Part shown: positions 34,965 to 48,567 of the stretch, in pieces
How the letters are laid out: every line of letters starts with the position of its first letter
Numbering within the stretch: the stretch's first letter is position 1
Assembly (NCBI GenBank): GCA_030268105.1
Contig: BSDZ01000089.1
Span: 1,860,001 to 1,924,000 of the forward strand
From: Volvox africanus
Lineage: Eukaryota; Chlorophyta; Chlorophyceae; Chlamydomonadales; Volvocaceae
DNA length: 64,000 nt
Direction: 5' to 3'
Translations under genes and position numbers: made by a program
The notes under the pieces: generated by a model
What the model was told of the DNA's origin: nothing
Database searches by the model: none
The model's input: only the letters and a program-made list of their open reading frames with translations

Positions 34965-37900
34965 CAGCTTCTTAGTTCTAGGTTTTTTTTTAGGTTAATA
35001 TTCTTGGTACTTAACAGCACTTTTTGCCCAACCTCATAACGCACGGGGCGCCGAGAAAAGTCAGCATCCTGTTTTTGTCTAGATTGCGCAGCCTGGAGAC
35101 AAGTTTTAGCGAGTTGCAATCGCTTGCGCATGATGGTGGAGTACTCATCAGCAGCCGGCACTTTCGAGGGTATATGCAGGTCAACCGGCACACGCGGTTG
35201 CTGGACACCATTAAGCAAAAATGGTGTCATACCCGTCGAACGTTGTTTGGAGTTATTGATAGCAAACTCAATCAACGGTAAGTGATCATCCCAATCATCC
35301 TGATTGGGGGAGATATAGTGCCGTAATGTCGCTTCCAGTAAGCGGTTCATTCGCTCTGTTTGTCCATCTGTTTGTGGATGGAAGGCTGTGCTCATATGGA
35401 GGTGTATGCCCAACAGGCGAAATATTTCCTTCCAGAAATTGCTTGTAAAGCGTGGGTCCCGGTCAGAGATAATGTTCTTTGGAAGACCGTGCTGCCGGAA
35501 TACAGTGGCTACAAAAAGGCGAGCCAACTCTTCCGCTCCTGCGGTCGTGTGTGTGGGAGCAAAGTGCGTCATTTTGCTCAGCCGGTCCACAAACACGACG
35601 ATCGCATCATGCCCATTGCGAGTTGTTGGTAGCTGGGTTATCAAATCCATTGATATGCTCTCCCACACAGAAGCAGGTATGGGGAGCGGCTGCAGCAAAC
35701 CACCCGGCTTAGTGTTGGTTGGTTTGTTATGCTGACATTGAGGACAAGACTTGACATAGGCCTTCACGTCAGTATCTAGTCCAGGCCACCAGTACGTTTG
35801 TGCGATCGCTTGTTTGGTGTGGTCAATGCCGCGGTGGCCAGCGCATGGGGTATCATGATACTCTTTCATGATGACCCGTCGTAAGTCAGCTTGATTAGGG
35901 ATGTAAATCTGGGACTCATGGTACCAGAAGTTACCCTTCTTTTTGAGCCGCAGCTTTGCTACCTTAGTTTTCGTGAGATTGGGATCACCGTCATACCCGC
36001 GGATGATTCGGTGTCCTAAGTCGCTGTCAATCAGCACGGCAGAAAGCAAGTTGAGCACCACGTCGTGGACCCGACTGATAGGGTCAGCTACGTTCACCTG
36101 ACCAGGGCGATACTCCCATTTAAATGTGAAACGTGATAGTCGCTCCATCCAACGAGCTTGGCGGCGGGATAGCTTATCCGTGCTTTTCTGTTCTTGGAGG
36201 TATACCAGTGGTTGGTGATCCGTGATCAACGTTACATCACTGGCGCCTTCAAGGTAGCAACGCCACTCTTCCAGGGCTAAGACAGTGCCGAGGCACTCTT
36301 GGTCTGTTGTTGAGTAGATGTACTCTGCCTTATTGAATTTAGAACTGGTATAGGCGACAGGGTGGTCATCCTGCAAGAGGACGGCTCCTGTGCCATGTAT
36401 TGAGGCATCAGACCAAACCGTGAAAGGTTTATCAAGCTCGGGGAGTTTAAGTACTGGTGCATTTGTCAAGGCATGCTTCACACCCTGGAAGGCTGCCTCG
36501 CAGGCTTCGGTCCAGTGGAAGGGCACTTTCTCACTGGTAAGGGTTGTGAGGCGGGCCACAAGGGAGGAATAACCCTGAATAAACCTCCTGAAATAATTGG
36601 CTAAGCCAAGGAACGCCCGCAGTTGCTTAATATCCGTGGGGACAGGCCAGTCTTTAATGACTGTTACTTTGCGGTCGTCCACCTTTAAGCCTTCTTGGCT
36701 TACTTTGTGGCCAAGGAAGTGCAGTTCGAACCGGTTGAACTGACACTTCGACAATTTTGCCTTGAATTGGTGCTTTCGGAGCAAAGACAGTACCAAACGG
36801 AGGTGCTGTTCATGCTCGGCCGGGGTCTTACTAAAGACCAGTATATCGTCCAAGTACACTAGCACAAATTTGCCAATGTAGTCAGTGAAGACACGATTCA
36901 TCACTGCTTGGAACGTTGCAGGGGCATTGGTAAGTCCAAAGCAAAGTACCTTAAACTGAAACTGGCCCATGCCTGGGGCTATGAAGGCCGTTTTCTCCAC
37001 ATCCTCGGGAGAGATCAGTATTTGGTGATACCCCTGCTGTAAGTCCAGGGAGCTGAAAATGGTAGCTCCTTGGAGTTGGTCAAAAAGGTCCATAATATTG
37101 GGCATGGGATACCGCCGTTTGATGGTCAGTTTATTAAGTGCACGGTAGTCTAAGACCATGCGTAGTCCTTGCCCATTTGCCTTTTCGACAAAGAGAACTG
37201 GAGCCCCATAGGGTGAGGTAGAGGGTTCGATATATCCCTTATTGAGCAGTTCGGTAACTTGCTTCTTGACCTCTTGTTGCTCCAGTTGGGTGAGCCTATA
37301 GGCTCGTTTAGGGGGTGGTATGGCACCATCCACTAAAGGAATAGTGTGACCAATGTCCCGGTCGGGGGGGAGGCCTTGAAGGTCCTCGAATACATCCTTG
37401 TATTCCTCTAGTAATTCTGATAACTTCGAATTAGCTAGGAGATTATTCCCACCGGAACTGGGGTCAGGAGTTGGAGTGTGCTCCTCTGCTTGCACAAGTA
37501 GGAGATAACTCCGTGCTCCTTTAGCAATTCGTTTGCCTGCTGCTTTCGCAGATACCGTCTCGACAGTAGTCGCTGCATAATGTGTTGCAGTGACATAGTT
37601 CATGAGGGTAATCTCATCAAGGTTAGCGTCGATACCCGGGGAAGACCAAAGGGATGGCGTAAACATATACGCATCATTTGGCTTCTTATACACTGTCAGG
37701 GTATGAGTTGCCCAGCACATTGTGGCTTTTCGTTTTCCCAACCAGTCATTAGCCAGGATAATATCAACACCTGGGACATCTTGCTTTAGAACAAGGAGTT
37801 TGACTGTGTCGTGGAACTTGTCAATTTGAAGATTGGTAACAACTGAGCCCTCAATCAGTTCTGTGTTGCCATTAGCCACTTTAACTGAGCTGGTAAGTGT

Positions 37901-38596
37901 GGGTTTGAGAGCAAGGGCCATTTTCTTAACGGCTGTTAGGGATATAAACCCATCTGCGGTACCTTTACAATCGGCACCGGAATCGGCCAAGACTTTGCAG
38001 GCCGTTTGGCACAGTCGAGCATTAAAGATCATAGAAGGTGCAGAACCAACTATGGAGTTCAAGTGCACGGTAGTGGACGGTCGGTCATACCATAGCTGGA
38101 GAGGCCATGGGACACCGGGTATAAGCTCCCGTACTCCTGTGCAACTTTTCTTCAGGAACAATTGTTTCCCTGGTGCATATGTTTTGATCAGGCGAAAGCC
38201 TGCTGCTCGCATACTGTGCTCTATTGAGCTCCACTTGGGGACTACAAAGACTGCAGAGGTATTTTCTGGATCTTTGTGTTTGCAGGAGATATAGTGTTTT
38301 TGCCATTGAGCAATGTGATTGTAAGGAGGATTAATCCAGGCAAACTCACCCGCAAGATTATGGCTCACAAATGGGTTTGATGGAGAGGCAAAACGTGGAC
38401 AGAGACTATTATTGCCCGAATCGTTACATGTGGCGTCAAAGGTAAATTGACGGCCGAGTTGGGCCTCAACCTGACGGAATTCATCAGGCCGGAACATCCG
38501 AGCAGTCTGAGGGCTGTCGGTCATGGGCAACACAAACTCTCCATCTGGTGCAACCAGTTTAACTGGTTCACATTCCTCCACACGCTTGCCAGGGTC
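34964..38596 (-). CDS. Gypsy Pol with N-terminal Dam-like methyltransferase domain
   Basis: About 1205 residues counted from 38581. Residues 20-165 resemble phage Dam-type N6-adenine methyltransferases: FTFDATCND, CPRFASPSNPF, a catalytic-type INPPYNHI (NPPY at 84-87), VFVVPKWSS. Aspartic protease: LADSGAD (200-204). RT: about 450-650, with FSSLDLQQGYHQI and YLDD at 576-579. RNase H: about 690-830, with SDASIHGTGAVL and TDHQPLVYL. Integrase: zinc finger CPQCQH with an upstream HRGIDHTKQ, and a core with MDLI, DRDPRF and TDGQTERMN. The frame ends in a stop just after an A8 run, ahead of the chromodomain frame. Because no start is needed if the UAG is read through, 38596 is the first codon after the stop. 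Confidence 0.93.
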   Translation of the reverse strand, partial: DPGKRVEECEPVKLVAPDGEFVLPMTDSPQTARMFRPDEFRQVEAQLGRQFTFDATCNDSGNNSLCPRFASPSNPFVSHNLAGEFAWINPPYNHIAQWQKHYISCKHKDPENTSAVFVVPKWSSIEHSMRAAGFRLIKTYAPGKQLFLKKSCTGVRELIPGVPWPLQLWYDRPSTTVHLNSIVGSAPSMIFNARLCQTACKVLADSGADCKGTADGFISLTAVKKMALALKPTLTSSVKVANGNTELIEGSVVTNLQIDKFHDTVKLLVLKQDVPGVDIILANDWLGKRKATMCWATHTLTVYKKPNDAYMFTPSLWSSPGIDANLDEITLMNYVTATHYAATTVETVSAKAAGKRIAKGARSYLLLVQAEEHTPTPDPSSGGNNLLANSKLSELLEEYKDVFEDLQGLPPDRDIGHTIPLVDGAIPPPKRAYRLTQLEQQEVKKQVTELLNKGYIEPSTSPYGAPVLFVEKANGQGLRMVLDYRALNKLTIKRRYPMPNIMDLFDQLQGATIFSSLDLQQGYHQILISPEDVEKTAFIAPGMGQFQFKVLCFGLTNAPATFQAVMNRVFTDYIGKFVLVYLDDILVFSKTPAEHEQHLRLVLSLLRKHQFKAKLSKCQFNRFELHFLGHKVSQEGLKVDDRKVTVIKDWPVPTDIKQLRAFLGLANYFRRFIQGYSSLVARLTTLTSEKVPFHWTEACEAAFQGVKHALTNAPVLKLPELDKPFTVWSDASIHGTGAVLLQDDHPVAYTSSKFNKAEYIYSTTDQECLGTVLALEEWRCYLEGASDVTLITDHQPLVYLQEQKSTDKLSRRQARWMERLSRFTFKWEYRPGQVNVADPISRVHDVVLNLLSAVLIDSDLGHRIIRGYDGDPNLTKTKVAKLRLKKKGNFWYHESQIYIPNQADLRRVIMKEYHDTPCAGHRGIDHTKQAIAQTYWWPGLDTDVKAYVKSCPQCQHNKPTNTKPGGLLQPLPIPASVWESISMDLITQLPTTRNGHDAIVVFVDRLSKMTHFAPTHTTAGAEELARLFVATVFRQHGLPKNIISDRDPRFTSNFWKEIFRLLGIHLHMSTAFHPQTDGQTERMNRLLEATLRHYISPNQDDWDDHLPLIEFAINNSKQRSTGMTPFLLNGVQQPRVPVDLHIPSKVPAADEYSTIMRKRLQLAKTCLQAAQSRQKQDADFSRRPVRYEVGQKVLLSTKNINLKKNLELRS

Positions 38597-39004
38597 CTAT
38601 TCCTGCATTTTGGATTCGAGCTGGGCAGCAAGCGCCAACTTCTTTTCCGCCTCAGCCTTGATCGCCTTGGAACAGTCCACTACGTGGTCCGGCCAAGACT
38701 GGCCTGGCTTCTTGAAGCCATGGCAATAGCGGCACCGGGTACTAGGAGGCTTGTCAGAAGTGTGGTCGGTCCGGGGCTTCTTGCTCACGGACTGCCAGCC
38801 CTGTTGAGATCGGGAAATAGGGCGTTTTTGGTAGGGATGTCTGGATTTAGGGGTGGTTACCGTAGCCGCTTTCAGCTCAACGGTGGCAGTCTTATCTTTC
38901 CCTGCCTTCCACCGGACCTCTTGGCCGACTGCATATAAGATGCATTTATCTAAATCCTGCCAGTCCTTGCCCTCATCGTCCCTTGCCCTGAACTTAATCA
39001 GTGC
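38597..39004 (-). CDS. Gypsy Gag C-terminal fragment
   Basis: Open frame from just inside a TAA at 39005-39007 to a UAG at 38597-38599. It is basic, with a Cys/His cluster CRYCHGFKKPGQSWPDHVVDC-like knuckle (spacing wider than CCHC), and a Lys/Ala-rich helix at the end. It is in the same frame as pol. The capsid part is missing upstream, so it is a fragment. Confidence 0.7.
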   Translation of the reverse strand, partial: ALIKFRARDDEGKDWQDLDKCILYAVGQEVRWKAGKDKTATVELKAATVTTPKSRHPYQKRPISRSQQGWQSVSKKPRTDHTSDKPPSTRCRYCHGFKKPGQSWPDHVVDCSKAIKAEAEKKLALAAQLESKMQE

Positions 39005-39007
39005 TTA

Positions 39008-40447
39008 AGCAAATTCACCAGCCACTGGCGCCCCCGTCCCAGACAGACGGACAGGCTGCGGCCTGTACAGAAACAGTGGAAGCCACACCATAGCAATGTC
39101 ACAACCTGTTTGCAAGCTGGAGTCCGCTGATTGGAGACATCTTATATTTGTTATGCAAAGAAAACACCCATCTGACATGACACAAAGGAAATCATGTGGC
39201 ATGCGCACACACATACGCAAAACCATGGAAACTGATAGTCCTTTGCAGGCATTGCAGGAATCTTTTGTGTTGCAGGAATCTTGTTTTGTTTGATCACATC
39301 TGGATCTTCTGAACCTGCAGGTGGACCGGACCTTTTGACTCTTGCCAATGTGGCGACTTTGGGAACCAGCCGAGGGTTATAGTTCAGCATACCAGTGAAG
39401 TGAAGGAGCAGTTGGAAGACTATTTGCAGTACCTCCACTGAGCACTTACTGTCAGTATGAGTGTTTCTCCTGCTTGTTTGTGCTTGACCTACTTGTGTAC
39501 TTGTGTGAGTTGCTTTTGGCACACAAGTTGTGATGGGTCAATGGACAGTTCCTATGGCAACTAGGGAGGACGATTTGGTCTAGCAGGGGATGGTCATAAT
39601 GCTCTGACCACTGGTTTGAGAGCAACTCTGTGGGAACCTGAGCTTTATGCTGCTGGCCCTGATGTTACCTGAGATCCCCATTTGCTGCTAGATCCACGGA
39701 CGCCCATACATCTGACTGTTCCTATTACGGCAGCTACCGCACCACGACCTGAGGAACAGAGGGCTCCTGAGTTGCATCACCACGTCAGGCTCATGAGGAC
39801 CACATGGACATTGAGGTGATAAAACTGTATATCCCTGTACCAATATTGCATGTCTCGCATGATATGAAGCAGAAGATTGTTGAGCGTAGCACTGATGATG
39901 CAACTCATGCATATCTGCATGATGTGCGCAAGTATCTGCAGTTGGTCCGCGGTGGTTATTGTGATGCTGTGAGGTGCTTATTCATCGGGAATGCCCTTGA
40001 GAATATGGTGAAGCCTGCTATGATCACCGTTTTGTTCCTTCCCTCATCTCTTCGCGAGCTGTCAGCACAGCTAGCCTTTTATCGCAGATGTAGGCCTTCC
40101 TTTCCCGTTGTCCGCCAGCGGGACCTGAGGGCTGCTTGCCCTTCTCCCTTTGCTTTGGCATGCCTGTGATGTGAAAGATCTTAATGAAGTTGGCGAGCGG
40201 GTATTAATACATGACAGGGACATGTTGGGACACAGAAACGATATGGAGATAACCACCACGGGCGACGGGCGACATGCGCCTAGGAAGCAGCTTTGAACGT
40301 AAAGATAATGATTTCGCACCCAGAGGTAGTAATGTCTCACCATGTACGGCAATCCCGGGTAGTCATGTACGATACAGGCTTTTAGAGTCCTACCAACTTC
40401 ATCCTTAACATATTTCGAAGTAGATAAACGCGTTATTATTATTAATA
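39008..40447. other. spacer between Gypsy relic and helicase gene
   Basis: Contains a 121-codon plus-strand frame at 39804-40169 (IEVIKLYIPVPILHVSHDM...) with no family match, and short direct repeats of ttgcaggaatctt near 39250-39285. I see no supported gene. The helicase promoter must lie in the last few hundred bases. Confidence 0.35.
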
Positions 40448-44723
<4,276 letters not shown>

Positions 44724-45225
44724 GGCCACTGCTCAAAGGGGTGCAGAGACACCTGATGAAGGCTGTTGCATTCATGCATGACTTGACTGTTGTGGGCAGC
44801 TATGCTAGTAGTTGTTATACGGATTTGTGACAGAATTGACCACAATGTGACGGAATTGTTTTCAGGCTTTTGAAGCTGTTGTACTCCTCATGTCTGCACT
44901 TATCGTGGGAAATGTGCTTAACGGTTATATATGTGCACTATTGACATAATAACATGTGAAGGTGGCGGCAATTTGTTGCGTATTATATTGTATACGTACC
45001 GTCCGGCCGTATAGCACCTTACAACAGACATGTTGCCAAGCAAAAGATATTCCAACTTGGGTCAAATCCCAGAATTCACTCCTTTTGTCAGTCAGCGATT
45101 AGCTATGAGAGATGTGCATACGATTTGACGCGGGTAACGGCACGCCATTTTACGGAGCAGGCCGGAGTTCCAGTATCATCAAGAGGGGGAGGGGCTGCCT
45201 GCCCCAGGACGCTAACAGGCAGGAC
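44724..45225. other. spacer between convergent genes
   Basis: 3' untranslated sequence of the helicase (+) and of the LYR gene (-). No other feature was seen. Confidence 0.5.
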
Positions 45226-45705
45226 CTATTTGTAAGGACCCTTAGACTCCTCCACTAGAGCCTTTGCCCGTGCAGCTAAGGACTCCACCGTCCGCTGAAC
45301 ACAGTCACGACCTGTTATAATAAGCTTGTTGACGATCTCGGGGTCGAGTTCAAAGCGTGCCGCCTCAAATTCCTTGCGTGCGCTCTCCCGAATGACATCA
45401 CGCCAAAGCCTCCCCTTGTCGTCCCGCCACACAAAGAGCTTACTGCAACGAAGGATCTCGCGATAGAGTGATAATGCCTCGCGCCTTGTAGTAAGCACCT
45501 GCCGTGGCTCGTCGAGCTTTCTGCGACTGGCCTTGAGCAAGTTGCGTTCAAAAAGCTCTGTTACTCGATCTGCGCTTGCGCCAAGTTGTTCTTCGGAGAT
45601 GAAGCGGCTCAGGGTTGGTAACTGTGTAGATTTTGGAAACAGCGCAACGCCAGGGACAGGAGGTGCAATGTGCTGAAGGAGACGACTTACCCTCCACAAA
45701 GGCAT
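45226..45705 (-). CDS. LYR-motif (Complex1_LYR) mitochondrial protein
   Basis: 159 residues, written as a single exon. The N-terminal 30-40 residues (MPLWRVSRLLQHIAPPVPGV) are basic and free of acids, as in mitochondrial presequences. The LYR tripeptide is at 80-82 in REALSLYREILRCSKLF, with a downstream Phe-containing helix. A conserved-looking tail WRDVIRESARKEFEAARFE, DPEIVNKLIITGRDC follows. LYR proteins are small matrix factors that bind acyl carrier protein and help Fe-S delivery or respiratory-complex assembly; which member this is cannot be told. After the first five codons the DNA reads AGG/gtaagt, a strong donor, so a short first intron is possible and the true N-terminus may differ. 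Confidence 0.75.
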   Translation of the reverse strand: MPLWRVSRLLQHIAPPVPGVALFPKSTQLPTLSRFISEEQLGASADRVTELFERNLLKASRRKLDEPRQVLTTRREALSLYREILRCSKLFVWRDDKGRLWRDVIRESARKEFEAARFELDPEIVNKLIITGRDCVQRTVESLAARAKALVEESKGPYK

Positions 45706-45895
45706 GTTGCATATATCAGTTTGGATAGTATGGAGCTACATACTACGTCTTGCAGCTTCAAACACATTGGTTCTGGAGCATCGCCCTATGGCCTGGCTCT
45801 TGATTCCGGTTTCGGATTAGGCGCAATTGCTCGGGATATATAATTATTTTTGGGCATCTAGTAATGATTTGTGCCGTGGAGAGCTGAAGTTGCGA

Positions 45896-48567
45896 ATGCT
45901 TCTTTCTCGTCTATCGCCCTTCCAAGCCATGCGGTCTCAAATCATCCTAACACGGCGGTCCTGCTCTTTCGGACACATGCCGGCATGCGTGTCACTGCAA
46001 GCGAATAAACGAACATCAGTCGCAGTGCGTCAACTGTCGTCATTGCGTGCGACGAAAGGGGAACGGCCCGACTCGGAGAAGGAGAAATCATGGAACGAAA
46101 TCATGGAGGACGCTGCAGAAGTTGCAAAGTATGTACACGGAATCATTCGAAAGCATACAACCGAAATGATATCGTCGCCCTGTGTTGGGAGTGTCGCGGC
46201 TACGTGCGAGCGGAGGGATGGTGAGGATCTTCCTGGCACGATCCCGGTTTGGAAATCTTGACAATAATGCAATTCCAGAAGGGTTACGTGGATCTGGAAT
46301 AAATGGCTTCTGACTTTTTCCCTTTTTTTCTGTTTTTGCAACCGTCTGATCCTATTGCGACTCTCTGCGTGTGTTCATCGCCACCCCCACCTGGCGGATG
46401 GCAGAGGGATGTTTTTTCGCCATTCCTTAAACGGCGGGGAGGCCGTAAGAGGAAGCAGTCGAAGAAGGATTCACAGTGACCGACAGTATGCCTGATCACC
46501 TGCAAGTTGTGATGTCAATGGATTGTTTTCAATGCGGCCAATCCCAAGCTGCTCTGGACAGTGTCCTGTGGTCCCACAGTTTAGTCCGTCCTTTGTCATT
46601 TGTTGCACAGGTCGGTTTTCACCAAAATTAAGGACACGGCCGCAAGCCTCATTCCCAGCACCTCAGAACAGTCGGCCAAGCCCGTGACCACGGAGAAGCC
46701 CAAGGCGCCATTGGGACCTCTTTCCGGTAAGATGCCTACTCATAGTAGGGGCTCACACCGAACGCGGGGATTAGCTGGCTTCCAGTGTCACATACTATAT
46801 CTCTAACTGGGCAACTCCAACTGCAACCCGGTCGTACGGGAAATGCCACGTCTCCTATCGTGCTGCATCTCGCTGGAAGCGGGGTGTACCCGCACTCCGC
46901 CGCCCCCATGCGGGCTCATAAGCCGGATCTAGCTCGACCTGTCCCAACCTCACCTCACATCCCCAGCAGGAGGCGGTGGCTTACTTCCAAACCTGGTCGG
47001 CCGCGCCATGGGCGGGCTGGTGGCAAACGCGCTGTCCTCTTTATCTGCTCAGCTCGAGGAGGCGGCTCAGGAGCAGGCGGGGGCCTATGAGGAGGCGGTG
47101 GCCCGTTTGCAGGTGTGTTCCAGAGTGTTGTCAGAGTAGACGGAGCCTTCTTGCTGGTCCGGATGTTTGTCCATGTGGGGCGGGGTCGGGGTGCACTACC
47201 CAGGTTGTCCCCCGGGGGGGGGATCTGGTCACAAACTGTGTATCTGAATGATACTGGAAGGTGCGCGCGAGTGGGGGAAGAGGTACAGCATCGGGCGTGC
47301 AATCATGGACTACTTTTGAAGGCTCGTTCCGGTTTGATAGGCTGGGGAAGCGGCGGTGGACCAGCCATGCTCTAGACGTCCGGATGCGGATGTGACGAGA
47401 CGGGATGTAGCCGCAGTAGAGAAGTATGCTGCCAAAACGTCTAAGCGGTTCGCATGCCGCTGCAGCCAAGGCGCCAAACCGCTGTAGCGGCTGTGCGCTA
47501 ACGTAAAGGGCCCGCATGTCACCTCGTACCTCACTCACTCACTCACTGCCCATTCGGCGTTTTCGTACCTCCGGACTTCGCTGGTCGGACTGTGTGGCGT
47601 AGGGGAGTGCTAAGTTACGAGCTCGGTGAGTTCTCTTTCGAGTGGGACTGAATTTGGGCGGACTGGCTCACCCCAGCTGCAAGACAATGAGGACGTGCGT
47701 CGTCAACGGTCGTCGTACACATAACGTTCGTGCTTTGTTTATTGGCGTATCAGCCATATATGTTCACGTTGGTCCGGTAACCGGCAAAGGACAGTTTGTT
47801 TCGCGACCGAACCAAAAGCAGCCGGACAGTGACCGGAATAATACCTGCTTCCCTAGAGGCTGTAGACGGGGTACGTTCTCAGCGATCCCCAGCGGAAGCC
47901 AACCGGGATATGTCGCCTCCTCAAGTTGGGAGAGCTTGTCATAACTCGCAAATTTGCGAGTTAACGGGCGAAAACGGGCCTGGAGCGTCCAGATGCGCGC
48001 ATCGGTGAGAGCACCTCCCCGGGGTTAATGGGTCTGTTGCAGGTACGACCCATCTCACCGATATGTCCTCCGCTGCCTCCCGCCCTCCCTGTTCCTAGTT
48101 TGGGCACAGTCACGGTGGGGCCCGTCATGTCGCAGTCCAGCAGCACGTCCTCCATTAATGGGGTCGTCACAAAGCAGGTAGCACTCACGATGCCAGTCTA
48201 TGGCAGCCTGGGGATCTCGGGTACGGCACAAGTCAACCTTGTTCAGGGCCCACAGCACCCCGGCGGCCAAACTACTAAGATCATCGTGAGTTGGCCTCTC
48301 GGGCTCAGGTACCGCACCACTATTCCGCCACCGGTTCTGCAGGGAAACCCAGATGCGGTGTTATGATCTGTGATTGGCAGGCCCCAGGTATGCGGGTGGT
48401 TATATGTGTCTCGCCAGCTAACGCAATTGCTCTCCTGTCAGCAGGTGCGCACCAGCGATGGCGCCAATATTGTGGTTGATGATGGCGCCCAGGGTGGGCT
48501 CGGCAGCCGCAGCGGATGCGGCACTGTCATTGACGTGGAGTTTCGGGAGGTCGACAAAAAACAATAA
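45896..48567 (+). CDS. COA1-like, probably mitochondrial protein
   Basis: Sure exons: 45896-46128, 46611-46726, 46970-47112, then one ending at 48285 (start about 48043 or 48099), and 48445-48567 (TAA). The first three join in frame, as do the last two. The N-terminus is rich in Arg and Ser with few acids (MLLSRLSPFQAMRSQIILTR), which suggests mitochondrial import. A Gly-rich hydrophobic stretch (GGGGLLPNLVGRAMGGLVAN) and an EEA-rich helix follow. The C-terminal part, SQSSSTSSINGVVTKQVAL, PVYGSLGISGTAQV, TKIIV, and VIDVEFREV near the stop, resembles the COA1/TIM21-like fold of cytochrome-oxidase assembly factors. An exon is probably missing between 47113 and 48090, where the frame is not settled. 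The family call is tentative. Confidence 0.6.

Larger units (their letters stand above)
34507..39004 (-). mobile_element. Ty3/Gypsy chromovirus, 5'-truncated internal region
   Basis: On the minus strand: the end of gag (39004-38600), a UAG, pol in the same frame (38596-34964), then a chromodomain frame (34964-34542). It ends in a polypurine tract (34520-34507, eight G). The 3' LTR should start at 34506 with TGTAGGAAACTACA and run toward lower coordinates; its far end could not be fixed because no second LTR is seen. Most of gag and the whole 5' LTR are missing upstream of 39004. Confidence 0.9.

Noticed and set aside
36277..38294. open frames on the plus strand across the Gypsy pol
   Set aside because: Antisense shadows of a strongly conserved minus-strand polyprotein.
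39804..40169. 121-codon plus-strand frame beside the Gypsy relic
   Set aside because: Looks partly protein-like but matches no gag or other domain I know; not enough to call a gene.
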